Shown here piece after piece: positions 17,125-25,443 of a stretch of 64,000 nucleotides of DNA. The notes below the pieces were generated by a model. It did no database searches. It was not told the origin of the DNA and saw only the letters and a list, made by a program, of their open reading frames with translations. The position numbers and the translations under genes were made by a program. This DNA comes from Bradyrhizobium liaoningense (lineage in GTDB: Bacteria > Pseudomonadota > Alphaproteobacteria > Rhizobiales > Xanthobacteraceae). Location of the stretch: contig NZ_JAFCJT010000017.1 of the NCBI RefSeq assembly GCF_018130785.1, forward strand, positions 96,453 to 160,452, given 5' to 3'. How positions within the stretch are numbered: position 1 is the first letter of the stretch; each line of letters starts with the position of its first letter.

Positions 17125-18978
17125 ATGTCCGTTCCTGTTCGGGCCCTGCCTCTGCGATGGTTTGCTCGTCCGCTGATCTTTGCGGTCGCAGTGCTTCTGT
17201 CCTTGTTTGCCGCGACCGGCCTCCTCGGCCTGCAATATTGGCAGGAGCGCCAAGCAGCTCATCACTTCATCGAGCATAGCCGCCAGGTCCTCGAAACGCT
17301 CGATCGGCTGCGGGCGATCATCGCGGAACTGGAGACCGAAAGACGCGGGTATCTCATGACCCGCGACCCCGCCTATCTCAAGGCATACGGCGTCTCTGAC
17401 GAAAGTGTACGGCGGGAGGCTCAGGCGCTGCAGACGCTGGTCGCGGATGACCCGTTGCAGGGCCTCCGAGCCGGACATCTGGCGCTGACCGTCACAGCTA
17501 CGCTGCGCGAGATCGACGAACTGCTGAAGACCGCCGGCACGTCCGGGCTGGCCGCGCTGGCGATGATCCGCAGCATGGACGAGATCCGCTCGCAGATCGA
17601 CCAGATGGTGGATCACGAGCGCTTTCGGCTCGCCGACCGGGAGGCGCGCGCCGAAGCATTCGAGCAACGCTGGACCTGGCTGATCGCCGGCGCGGTTTTC
17701 CTCGTCGTCGCGCTGGCCGGAGCGGCGCTGGCGCTGGCGCGGCTCGAAGCGAAACGACGGACAGAGGCGACCGAGGAGAACATCCAGCTCCAGAGCGATG
17801 TTGCAGCACGGGATATCAAGATCAGTAGCCTGTTCGATGCCAACATCATCGGCATCATCATCTGGGAAGTCGAGGGGCGCATTCTTGAGGCTAACGATGC
17901 ATTCCTGCGCATCGTGGGATACGATCGGGACGATCTCACCGCAGGGCGCCTGCATCGGGCCGACCTCACGCCGCCGGAGTGGCGCGACCGCGACTTGCAT
18001 ACCGTTGCAGAACTGAAGCGGGCCGGGACGGCCCTGCCATTCGAGAAGGAATATGTGCGGAAGGACGGAACCCGTGTGCCGGTGCTGATCGGCGGGACCA
18101 TGTTCGGAGCAGGTACGGATAATGGCGTCGGCTTCGTCCTTGATCTGACGGCGCTCAAGCGGGCGGAAGCCGAAAGCCGCGAACACGAGCGGCGCTACCG
18201 TGAAGCGCTGATGGAGCTCGCGCACGCAAATCGCGTCACCACGATGGGGCAACTCACCGCTTCGATCGCCCATGAAGTCAACCAGCCGATCGCCGCGATC
18301 GTGGCGAACGCCGAGGCCGGGCTGAATTGGCTGGAGGCTCAACCGCCAAATCTGGAGCGGGTTCGACAGACGTTCGGCTGGATCACCGGTGACGGCATGC
18401 GAGCTGGCGCCATCATCGGCCGGATTCGGGCGCTGATCAGGAACGCTCCCCCGCAAAAGGAGAATCTGGAGATCAACCAGGCGGTGCTTGAGGTCATCGC
18501 GCTGACGCGCAGCGAAGCGTTCAAGAGCGGCGTCTCGGTGCGAACGCAATTTGCCGAGGGCTTGCCGCCCATTCAGGCAGATCGGGTTCAACTTCAGCAA
18601 GTGGTGCTCAACCTGATCGTCAACGCCATCGAGGCGATGGCCGCGGTCGGCGAGGGAGGACGCGAGTTGCTGATCAGCACCGGTCTGGATGCATCGGACG
18701 GCGTCCATGTCACCTTGCGGGATTCCGGTCCGGGGCTGGATCCGAAGAACGTGGACCGCCTGTTCGAAGCCTTCTACACCACCAAGCCCACAGGTATGGG
18801 GATGGGCCTCGCCATCTGCCGCTCGATCATCGAGGCGCATGGCGGACGGATGTGGGCCGGTGCAAACGAGCCTCGCGGCGCCGTCTTCCAGTTCACCCTG
18901 CCTCTCGCGTCAGACCAGACCGCATCCCGCCTGATGAGGGCGGATGAGCCAATGGGTCTACGCTCTGCGGCTCAATGA
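17125..18978 (+). CDS. CHASE3/PAS sensor histidine kinase
   Basis: A 617-residue membrane kinase. Helix 1 at about 14-38, a periplasmic CHASE3-like helical domain (40-180; RAIIAELETERRGYLMTRD is its hallmark), helix 2 at about 184-206, and a PAS domain (235-345, LFDANIIGIIIWEVEGRIL). The HisKA domain has phospho-acceptor His383 in ASIAHEVNQPIAAI (FixL/HPK4 type), then HATPase boxes N (NLIVNAIEAM), G1 (DSGPGLDP) and G2 (GMGMGLAICRSI). No partner response regulator is adjacent. The start is uncertain: ATG 17125 or 17065, neither with a clear ribosome site. Confidence 0.88.
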   Translation: MSVPVRALPLRWFARPLIFAVAVLLSLFAATGLLGLQYWQERQAAHHFIEHSRQVLETLDRLRAIIAELETERRGYLMTRDPAYLKAYGVSDESVRREAQALQTLVADDPLQGLRAGHLALTVTATLREIDELLKTAGTSGLAALAMIRSMDEIRSQIDQMVDHERFRLADREARAEAFEQRWTWLIAGAVFLVVALAGAALALARLEAKRRTEATEENIQLQSDVAARDIKISSLFDANIIGIIIWEVEGRILEANDAFLRIVGYDRDDLTAGRLHRADLTPPEWRDRDLHTVAELKRAGTALPFEKEYVRKDGTRVPVLIGGTMFGAGTDNGVGFVLDLTALKRAEAESREHERRYREALMELAHANRVTTMGQLTASIAHEVNQPIAAIVANAEAGLNWLEAQPPNLERVRQTFGWITGDGMRAGAIIGRIRALIRNAPPQKENLEINQAVLEVIALTRSEAFKSGVSVRTQFAEGLPPIQADRVQLQQVVLNLIVNAIEAMAAVGEGGRELLISTGLDASDGVHVTLRDSGPGLDPKNVDRLFEAFYTTKPTGMGMGLAICRSIIEAHGGRMWAGANEPRGAVFQFTLPLASDQTASRLMRADEPMGLRSAAQ

Positions 18979-19003
18979 CGAACGCCGCGTATGCGAAGCG
19001 GCG

Positions 19004-20176
19004 CTAGCCCGCCGGCATCCGTGTTTCGACCAGTCGCGCCCAGAACGACGCGCCGTGACCCAAAATGTTGTCGTTGAAGACATAGGCCGGGTGGTGGCAC
19101 TCGTTGCCGTCGCCCATCCCGACCAGGACCATCGCGCCGGGACGTGCTTCCAGCATGAAGGAGAAATCCTCGGCGCCCATCATCGGAATGAACTTGTCGT
19201 TGACGCGCTCCGCGCCGACGATGTCGCGGGCGACGTCGGCGGCAAGGCCGGCCTCGCGCGCATGGTTCATCGTCACCGGATACATCCGCGTGTACTTGGT
19301 CTCGGCCGAGCCGCCATAGGCACGGGCGACGCTCTCGGCGACCTCGCTGATGCGGCGTTCGACGAGATCGCGCACTTCGGGATCGAGCGTGCGCACGGTG
19401 CCGCTGAGCTCGGCGACCTCCGGGATGATGTTGAAGGCCGTGCCGGAGTGGAATTGCGTGATCGAGATGACGGCGGACTTCAGCGGATCGACGTTGCGCG
19501 CGACGATCGACTGCAGCGCGTTGACGATCTGCGAGCCGATCAGCACGCTGTCGACGGATTTGTGCGGACCGGCGCCGGCGTGGCCCCCCTTGCCGTGGAC
19601 GATGATCTGGATGTTGTCGGAGGAGGCGAGCATCGCGCCGGGGGTGGTTGCGAAATGGCCCTCGGGCAGGCCCGGCATGTTGTGCATTCCGTAGACCTCC
19701 TGGATGTTCCAGCGCGTCATCAGCCCATCCTCGACCATGGCCTTGCCGCCGCCGCCGCCTTCCTCGGCGGGCTGGAAGATCATGATCGCGGTGCCGTCGA
19801 AATTGCGCGTCTCGGAGAGGTATTTGGCGGCGCCGAGCAGCATGGCGGTGTGGCCGTCATGGCCACAGGCGTGCATCTTGCCGGGGACCTTGGAGGCGTA
19901 GGCGACGCCCGACGTCTCCATGATCGGCAGCGCGTCCATGTCGGCGCGCAGGCCAATGGTCTTGCCGGAGGCGGACTTGCGGCCGCGGATCACGCCGACG
20001 ACGCCGGTGCGGCCGATGCCCGTCACCACCTCGTCGCAGCCGAATTCGCGCAAGCGATCGGCGACGATGCCGGCGGTGCGGTGGACCTCGTAGAGCAGCT
20101 CCGGATTCTCATGGAAGTCATGGCGCCAGGCGGCCATTTCGTCGGAGAGGGCGGCAACGCGGTTGACGATGGGCAT
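19004..20176 (-). CDS. M20-family amidohydrolase (hippurate hydrolase-like)
   Basis: A 390-residue metallopeptidase of the M20D amidohydrolase group, which removes acyl or aryl groups from N-acyl amino acids. Metal-binding and catalytic residues are visible in LRADMDALPI, KMHACGHDGHTAML, FQPAEEGGGGGK and near the C-terminus GAEDFSFML. The N-terminal DFHENPELLYEVHRTA is typical. Length fits the family. It is monocistronic; repeat C and a purB remnant lie just upstream. The actual acyl substrate is unknown. Confidence 0.93.
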   Translation of the reverse strand: MPIVNRVAALSDEMAAWRHDFHENPELLYEVHRTAGIVADRLREFGCDEVVTGIGRTGVVGVIRGRKSASGKTIGLRADMDALPIMETSGVAYASKVPGKMHACGHDGHTAMLLGAAKYLSETRNFDGTAIMIFQPAEEGGGGGKAMVEDGLMTRWNIQEVYGMHNMPGLPEGHFATTPGAMLASSDNIQIIVHGKGGHAGAGPHKSVDSVLIGSQIVNALQSIVARNVDPLKSAVISITQFHSGTAFNIIPEVAELSGTVRTLDPEVRDLVERRISEVAESVARAYGGSAETKYTRMYPVTMNHAREAGLAADVARDIVGAERVNDKFIPMMGAEDFSFMLEARPGAMVLVGMGDGNECHHPAYVFNDNILGHGASFWARLVETRMPAG

Positions 20177-20202
20177 GAGGGAATCCGTTTCTTGTTCGTA
20201 GG

Positions 20203-20227
20203 GTGGGTTAGCGTAGCGTAACCCACC
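20203..20227. repeat. Short palindromic repeat (family C)
   Basis: GTGGGTTA-GCGTAGC-GTAACCCAC forms a near-perfect dyad upstream of the M20 gene. I recognise GTGGGTTA...TAACCCAC as the type of element often dispersed between Bradyrhizobium genes; only one copy is in the window. Confidence 0.6.
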
Positions 20228-20310
20228 ACTGTTTGTCTCCGTGGACGCGAAAGAGATGAGTTATGCCCAGCGGACTGCGCTTCGCGCAGCCACAAGGCTA
20301 ACCCGGTCTC

Positions 20311-20478
20311 GAAAGGCGACGACATCGTGCTTGGTCTCGCGCCCGATCTCGCCGATGCGTGCGGACGTCGAAAGTCGCGTCCCTGGCCTTCGCCCGGACC
20401 GTCTTGGCGGCCTCCTTGGGGACGGTCCCGAGTTCGGCCAGCGCGTCGGCCGGATGCGCCTCGATCTCGAACCAGATC
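20311..20478 (-). pseudogene. Decayed internal fragment of adenylosuccinate lyase (purB)
   Basis: Minus-strand translation gives IWFEIEAHPADALAELGTVP, then KEAAKTVRAKARDATFDV, which I recognise as the N-terminal region (about residues 20-60) of PurB. After DATFDV the frame breaks; in the next frame IGEIGRETKHDVVAF continues, matching the PurB stretch that follows. Neither the PurB start nor the remaining about 370 residues are present, so it is a fragment with one indel, not a working gene. A functional purB must be elsewhere. The rest of the non-coding stretch (20177-20642) shows nothing else I recognise. Confidence 0.7.
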
Positions 20479-20642
20479 AAAGAAGGTGGGCGGGTGGCCC
20501 GAGATGGCACGACCCGCCAAGATGCCCTTTTCGCCGTGATTTGGCAGAGCAGGGAGGGCGAAACAAGCGATCTGGGCCCGAGGAGCGGGGTCGCCGAGCG
20601 AGATCCGCCCACAAAAATTAACTGTCAATCACGGATCATTGA

Positions 20643-20666
20643 CTGACAGATATTGAAATCTGTCAG
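20643..20666. promoter_or_regulatory. Palindromic operator candidate upstream of small ORF and TetR gene
   Basis: CTGACAGAT-ATTGAA-ATCTGTCAG is a perfect dyad with 9-base arms. It overlaps the -35 element of a good promoter (see next entry), which suits a repressor such as the TetR protein encoded about 330 bases downstream. Confidence 0.55.
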
Positions 20667-20681
20667 CGAGACGTGTATATC
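20653..20681 (+). promoter_or_regulatory. Sigma-70-type promoter
   Basis: TTGAAA (20653-20658) and TATATC (20676-20681) are separated by 17 bases. The start of transcription would be near 20688, reading into the 33-codon ORF at 20801 and then the TetR gene. Confidence 0.5.
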
Positions 20682-20800
20682 CGTTCTCGGACGCTCCTGT
20701 TGGGCGTCCCGCGGGACCCCCCAGCCCGATATCCGAAACAAGGTCGGATCGAAGGGCGAATTGAAGAGCGGGGACCGTGGACGAATGGAGACTTAAGACA

Positions 20801-20902
20801 ATGACGACCGAAATCATCAACTTCACCGGGACGATTGGGCATTGGCTCAATTTACTGGTCGCGCGCCAGATCGCGGCGCAGGCTGCAAAACTGCCTCATT
20901 AA
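20801..20902 (+). CDS. Small hypothetical protein (33 residues)
   Basis: MTTEIINFTGTIGHWLNLLV is followed by ARQIAAQAAKLPH and TAA. GGAG precedes the ATG by 10 bases. The middle is amphipathic/hydrophobic (IGHWLNLLVARQIAA), as in membrane-associated small proteins. It sits between a promoter with a palindromic operator and a TetR gene 91 bases downstream. I do not recognise a family. Confidence 0.4.
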   Translation: MTTEIINFTGTIGHWLNLLVARQIAAQAAKLPH

Positions 20903-20993
20903 GGCGAGAGCTTTCCGAAACGACCGGCACGGGCGCTTCGGAAGCAGCTCCATCGCCGGGTAACTGAGCCCTCAACGGGAACATGGTGCTGGC

Positions 20994-21581
20994 ATGAATG
21001 AAGCCGTGATCTTGACGCCGGAGCGGATCCTCGAAGTCACCGAGGACGTTCTGCGGCGCTACGGACTTGCCAAGGCCACTGTGGTCGACGTTGCCCGTGC
21101 GCTCGATGTGAGCCACGGCAGCGTCTATCGCCATTTCCCGAGCAAGGCCTCGCTGCGCGAGGCCGTTGCCAAACGCTGGCTCGATCGCATCGACGCGCCG
21201 CTGCTGGCGATCGTCGAGGAGCAGGGGCCGGCGCCCGTCAGGCTCGACCGCTGGCTGCGCACGCTGTTTGCCGCCAAGCGCTCGCGCGTGCTCGACGATC
21301 CCGAGATGTTCGAGACCTATCTGACCCTGGCGCGCGAGGCTTGCGCAGCGGTCAAGTGCCACAAGGACACCATGATCGACCAGATCGCGTCGATCCTGAC
21401 CGATGGCGTGAAGCAGGGCGTGTTCGAGGTGGGCGACGTCAAGGCGACAGCCCGCGCCATCTTCGATGCCACCGTCCGCTTCCACCATCCAGCCCATGCC
21501 GACGAGTGGAAGGATGCCGATCTGCCGGCGCGCGTCGATGCGACCCTGGCGCTGGTGCTCCGCGGGTTGAAGGCGGCCTAG
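20994..21581 (+). CDS. TetR-family transcriptional regulator
   Basis: 195 residues. The N-terminal helix-turn-helix (AKATVVDVARALDVSHGSVYRHFPSKASLREAVAKRW, residues about 28-62) is a textbook TetR domain. The C-terminal helical ligand domain (ending VDATLALVLRGLKAA) resembles the YbiH/TetR_C type regulators. It lies downstream of a palindrome-promoter and a small ORF on the same strand, so autoregulation is likely. The ligand is unknown. Confidence 0.9.
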   Translation: MNEAVILTPERILEVTEDVLRRYGLAKATVVDVARALDVSHGSVYRHFPSKASLREAVAKRWLDRIDAPLLAIVEEQGPAPVRLDRWLRTLFAAKRSRVLDDPEMFETYLTLAREACAAVKCHKDTMIDQIASILTDGVKQGVFEVGDVKATARAIFDATVRFHHPAHADEWKDADLPARVDATLALVLRGLKAA

Positions 21582-21617
21582 ACCGACACGCTCCCTCCAA
21601 AGCCCGTAAAAGCAGAT

Positions 21618-21923
21618 TCAGCCTTTCGCTTTGCGCAGAAGGGCCTCCTCGCGAACGGAAGACGAGGGGGGCGAATGTCTGCGCGCGTGAAGAGCGGCGT
21701 TGGAGGATGGGACAACCGGCGGGCTCTCCGGATACGTATTCACTGCGATTTCGACAGCGTCCTTTGACCGCTTCCGAAGGCGGTAGAATGTGAGCTCCTG
21801 ATCGAGTGCGGGGCAGCGGAAGTGGACGACGGCCGTATCCGGCAAGCGGCAGAGTTCGTCGATGAGTTCGCCCACGGTGAGGAGCGGAGGATCGACGAGG
21901 GTTCGGTGCATAGCCTTACTCAT
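21618..21923 (-). CDS. Hypothetical protein (101 residues)
   Basis: It begins MSKAMHRTLVDPPLLTVGEL, with AAGGAG 7 bases before the ATG, which supports translation. Residues 17-60 (ELIDELCRLPDTAVVHF ... AVEIAVNTYPE) look like a small alpha/beta domain; the last 35 residues are disordered and basic. No family recognised, and its neighbours on both sides are unrelated genes. Confidence 0.55.
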   Translation of the reverse strand: MSKAMHRTLVDPPLLTVGELIDELCRLPDTAVVHFRCPALDQELTFYRLRKRSKDAVEIAVNTYPESPPVVPSSNAALHARRHSPPSSSVREEALLRKAKG

Positions 21924-22025
21924 GGCGCAACTCCTTCACTCTGCTGCTAACCAAAGCGCGACGGTGTCGGTTCCATCCCGCTCGCCTCAAGCGCTGGATA
22001 AAGGTGCGAACTGCGAGTCGGCGCG

Positions 22026-23057
22026 CTACAGCGCGGATCCTGACCGCAAACCGCGCGACCGCAATATGCCGAACGGGTCTTCGCGCCCGGCCAGTTTCCG
22101 ATACGTCGCAAGGTCGTCAGGTGTCGGACCTTCCCCGCGTCTGGCATTGCCATTCCTTCCAACCGAAATCGACGTGCCGAGGCCGGCATAGAGATAGTTG
22201 TCGCCGAACGCCGTCTTGAGCGCGGCAAAAGTCGGCTCACCGCTGCAATGTCCCGGTGCGACGGCGTCGACTTTGAACCTGTCCTTCAGAGCGGTAACGA
22301 CTTTCGCGATTGCCTCGTCAGGCGCGACGACCAGATGAAATCCGCCGGCAATGAGATGAATCCTGGGATTGATACCGGTCGCCGCTTCGACAATGCGCTC
22401 GATGCCGGGGTGCGAACAACCGACCAGAAGGACTACGCCTTCTGCGGTGTTGACGGCCAACGACAGCTCCTTGAGTTCTCTTGTCCCGGGCGCGTCGGAG
22501 ATCAGCGAAATCAGCGTGATGCCTGGAGCAATCTCGGTCGTTTGATCGATCAGTTCGAAGTTTGCATTGGCCCATGCCGAGCCGAACTTCATCACCGCGG
22601 GGGGCTTGCCTCCATAGTACCGCATCTCAGGCGGCAGGGCCTCGTCTTTCCGGTAGAAGCCGGAAGGCAGCGAAGAGCCGTAGATGCCAAATCCTTCCCT
22701 GGGCGCGTAGATCTTGACGGTCGGATTGACGCTCAGGACGTAGGACAAGCCCGCCATATGATCGGAGTGGCGGTGCGAAAGAACGACAAAGTCGAGGTTC
22801 GAGAGGTTGACACTCTTGGCCTTCACGTTTGCGGCGAAGATTTCGGGGTCGTTACCCGTGTCGAACAAGATGCGTTTTCCCGCGATTTCGACAAGGGCGG
22901 AAAAGCCCCAGTCTTTTGTCATCGCGTCATTTGTGCCGAAGGCATCATAAAGAATGGTGATCTGGTCGTTCGCCTCGGCTGCTGCGTTTTCGGTGGTTCC
23001 GGTCGCGACAACGCTGAAGGCGATCAGTACGGCAAGAAGACTGTCCCTGATGGTCAT
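22026..23057 (-). CDS. Exported metallo-beta-lactamase-fold hydrolase
   Basis: 343 residues. Signal peptide MTIRDSLLAVLIAFSVVATG, then a metallo-beta-lactamase domain: LVEIAGKRILFDTGND, the metal motif VVLSHRHSDHMAGL (HxHxDH), VGCSHPGIERIV and GGFHLV, with APGHCSGEP near the end. This pattern is close to the group named after 7,8-dihydropterin-6-methyl aminobenzene phosphate synthase, although exported members probably hydrolyse something else. AGGAGA precedes the ATG at 23057. No partner gene is adjacent. Confidence 0.88.
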   Translation of the reverse strand: MTIRDSLLAVLIAFSVVATGTTENAAAEANDQITILYDAFGTNDAMTKDWGFSALVEIAGKRILFDTGNDPEIFAANVKAKSVNLSNLDFVVLSHRHSDHMAGLSYVLSVNPTVKIYAPREGFGIYGSSLPSGFYRKDEALPPEMRYYGGKPPAVMKFGSAWANANFELIDQTTEIAPGITLISLISDAPGTRELKELSLAVNTAEGVVLLVGCSHPGIERIVEAATGINPRIHLIAGGFHLVVAPDEAIAKVVTALKDRFKVDAVAPGHCSGEPTFAALKTAFGDNYLYAGLGTSISVGRNGNARRGEGPTPDDLATYRKLAGREDPFGILRSRGLRSGSAL

Positions 23058-23200
23058 GGAAGCGTCTCCTGTTGTCGTGCAAAGCATACAACGAGGGAAC
23101 GAGGGCGGCTTCGAAGACGACCGAGCCTAGCACAATCTGAGCGCGACTGGAGATCTTCGTTGAAGCGGCCGGAACCAGATAGGCGTCCAGCCGCCAAGCT

Positions 23201-23851
23201 CTAGATCCTCGTCAGCCCACGGCTCGCCGCCAGCCGCACCAGTTGCGCATCCGTGCGCGCGCCGGTCTTGGTCTTGATCAGGTAGTGATAGTTCTGCACC
23301 GTCTTGACGCTGAGATTGAGATGCGAAGCAATCTGCTCGGTCGTCGCGCCGCCGGCGAATTGGCGCAGGATCTCGATCTCGCGCTCACCCAGTTGATCCA
23401 GCGCCGAGCCGGCCGACAGGCTGTCCTCGGCCAAGATATGCGCGATGTCGTCGCTCATGGCGCGCTCGCCGCGGGCGACGCTGCGGATCGCGGTGACGAC
23501 CGCGGAGGGCTCGCTGCTCTTGGTGACGAAGCCGCTGGCGCCGGCGCCGAAGGCGGCTTTCACCAGCACGGCTTCATTGTGCATGGTGAAGACGAGGATG
23601 CGCGCCCGCGGGCTGCGCGCGCGGATGTTGCGGATCGCCTCCAGCCCGCTCGCCCCTGGCATCGAGATATCAAGCAGGACCACATCGGGATCGTGCGCCT
23701 TGAAGGCACCGTAGGCGTCCGCCGCGTTGTCGGCTTCCGCCACGACATGGAGATCGCCCTGGCTCTCCAGCACGCGCCGATACCCTTGCCGCACGATCGG
23801 ATGGTCGTCGACCAGCAGCACGGAGATGCCTGTTGCCGCAACCCCGCTCAT
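23201..23851 (-). CDS. NarL/LuxR-type response regulator
   Basis: 216 residues: a receiver domain (1-125) with acidic pocket LLVDDHP, phospho-acceptor Asp61 in VVLLDISMPG and lysine in FVTKSSEP, and a C-terminal LuxR helix-turn-helix (150-210; LGEREIEILRQFAGGATTEQIASHLNLSVKTVQNYH). It starts 7 bases after the stop of the upstream histidine kinase, forming a two-gene operon. Target genes are not shown; the divergent channel/kinase cluster is a candidate. Confidence 0.93.
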   Translation of the reverse strand: MSGVAATGISVLLVDDHPIVRQGYRRVLESQGDLHVVAEADNAADAYGAFKAHDPDVVLLDISMPGASGLEAIRNIRARSPRARILVFTMHNEAVLVKAAFGAGASGFVTKSSEPSAVVTAIRSVARGERAMSDDIAHILAEDSLSAGSALDQLGEREIEILRQFAGGATTEQIASHLNLSVKTVQNYHYLIKTKTGARTDAQLVRLAASRGLTRI

Positions 23852-23858
23852 GTCGGCC

Positions 23859-25229
23859 TCATGCGGCGAGCGGAATGGTGGCGGCGACGCTGAGGCCGCG
23901 ACTGGCGGGCAGGATCGACAATGATCCGCCGGCCGCCGCGACCCGCTCGCGGATGCCGGTGAGGCCGAAGCCGGCCGACTGCGCAACGCGTGCCGCATTG
24001 CCGCCGCCGTCGTCCTCGACACGGATCAGCAACGCGTCGTCGTCACCGGCGCGCCGCTCGATGCGTAAGGAGATCTCGCGCGCCGAGCTGTGGCGCAGTG
24101 CGTTGGTCAGGCATTCCTGCGCCACGCGATAGGCGGTGGTGGCGGCCGGACCGCTGATGTCGGTGAGGTTGCCCTTGAGATCGAGCCGGATGGTCGGCTG
24201 CGCTGTGCTTTGCGAGCGCCAGCTATCCACCAGATTGACGAGGCTGGCCTCCAGCCCAAGCTCCTCGGGCAGGGGATTGCGCAGGCGTTTGAGCGCATCG
24301 CGCAGCGAGGCCATCAGATGATGGGTGGCCTGCGAGATCATGCGCGCGTCCTGAGCGATGCCGCCTTCCTTGCTTTCCTTCGCGCTGGCAGTCTCGATCG
24401 TGTTGGCGAAGGCGAGGATGGCGGAGAGATTTTGGCCGAACTCGTCGTGCAGCTCGCGGGCGAGCGCGCGGCGTTCGTCGTCACGGATCTCGATCAGCCG
24501 CCTTGTCAGCGCCGCGCGCTGTTCGGTGGCTTCCTCCAGCCGACCGCCGAGCTCGCCGACGGCGCTGCCGATCATTGCCAGCTCCATGGAGCGGAAGCGC
24601 GGCAGTTTGGTGCGATACTGGCCCCGCGCCATGCGCTGGAGCGCGGTGACGATGGTGCGCGCCGGCGCCAGCGCGTGCGCGATGGCGAGCGACGCCAGGA
24701 GCGCGATCGCCGCCGCCATCAGAAGCGCGACATCGACCACGTTGAGAAGGTACTCCCAGGCAAGCGAGATGGCCGCTGCGGCATCGGGCGTCGCGACGAC
24801 CGTGCCGGCGGCTGCCGCGCGGGGACTGACGGGCCTTATCACTTCGGCGTGGCTGCCGAGGAAGATGGGTACGATTGCGGTGAACCAGTGCGGCGGCGTC
24901 TTGCCGAGCCCCACGCTCTGGCCGCAGAGCGGCCTTTCGAATGCGATGGCCGGCTGGAACTCGACGCAGACGCCGGGCGAGATCAGCTTCATCGTTTCCA
25001 GCGTGCGCCACTCCGGAACCGGCAAGAGCTGCTCGCGCGTTCTGCTGCTGCGCAACAAGAACTCGTGCCAGTACAGCGCCTGAAGCGCCTGCGCGACCCG
25101 CTGCGCCGAGGCCGCAGTCGCCCGGTCGACGCTGCGATAGGCGTCGAACGTGGCCCAGACGGTCGCGGCGCCAAGGCAGAGCGCGACGATGAGAAGCAGA
25201 CGGGCGACAAGCTGAAGCACGAGGCGCAT
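23859..25229 (-). CDS. NarX/UhpB-type sensor histidine kinase
   Basis: 456 residues. Helix 1 (about 5-27), a periplasmic region of about 135 residues, helix 2 (164-187), a HAMP domain (188-240), and a HisKA_3 domain with His261 in ALARELHDEFGQNLSAI. The C-terminal HATPase has CLTNALRHSSA (N box), VEDDGGGN and GFGLTGIRERV. The start at 25229 (MRLVLQLVARLLLIV) gives a proper N-terminal membrane helix; the frame runs further upstream without membrane character. It pairs with the adjacent LuxR-type regulator. Confidence 0.92.
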   Translation of the reverse strand: MRLVLQLVARLLLIVALCLGAATVWATFDAYRSVDRATAASAQRVAQALQALYWHEFLLRSSRTREQLLPVPEWRTLETMKLISPGVCVEFQPAIAFERPLCGQSVGLGKTPPHWFTAIVPIFLGSHAEVIRPVSPRAAAAGTVVATPDAAAAISLAWEYLLNVVDVALLMAAAIALLASLAIAHALAPARTIVTALQRMARGQYRTKLPRFRSMELAMIGSAVGELGGRLEEATEQRAALTRRLIEIRDDERRALARELHDEFGQNLSAILAFANTIETASAKESKEGGIAQDARMISQATHHLMASLRDALKRLRNPLPEELGLEASLVNLVDSWRSQSTAQPTIRLDLKGNLTDISGPAATTAYRVAQECLTNALRHSSAREISLRIERRAGDDDALLIRVEDDGGGNAARVAQSAGFGLTGIRERVAAAGGSLSILPASRGLSVAATIPLAA

Positions 25230-25443
25230 GCGATCACCCCCAACGTTTGGTAAGGTCAGCCTAACAACGCCGCCGCGCCTTGCCAATTGCGGGGAACGGC
25301 AGGATTTGCTGCTCGGGCAATTTTCCCAAGCCGGATTGGGCATGGCTCTTTGGACCGGGCGCGGCGGCTTTGATCTAATCAGCGGGGAATCGTTGCAGGG
25401 CAGTCCTTGCAAGCCAGTCCTTGCAAGCCAGGAGCGGTGCAGC

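Noticed and set aside
17002..18840. 612-codon open frame on the minus strand opposite the CHASE3 kinase
   Set aside because: High-GC antisense shadow: the translation is His/Arg/Gln-rich without domains, while the plus strand encodes a full kinase.
20298..20612. 104-codon minus-strand frame as a protein gene
   Set aside because: Its recognisable part is an internal purB segment with a frame break; it is better explained as a remnant.
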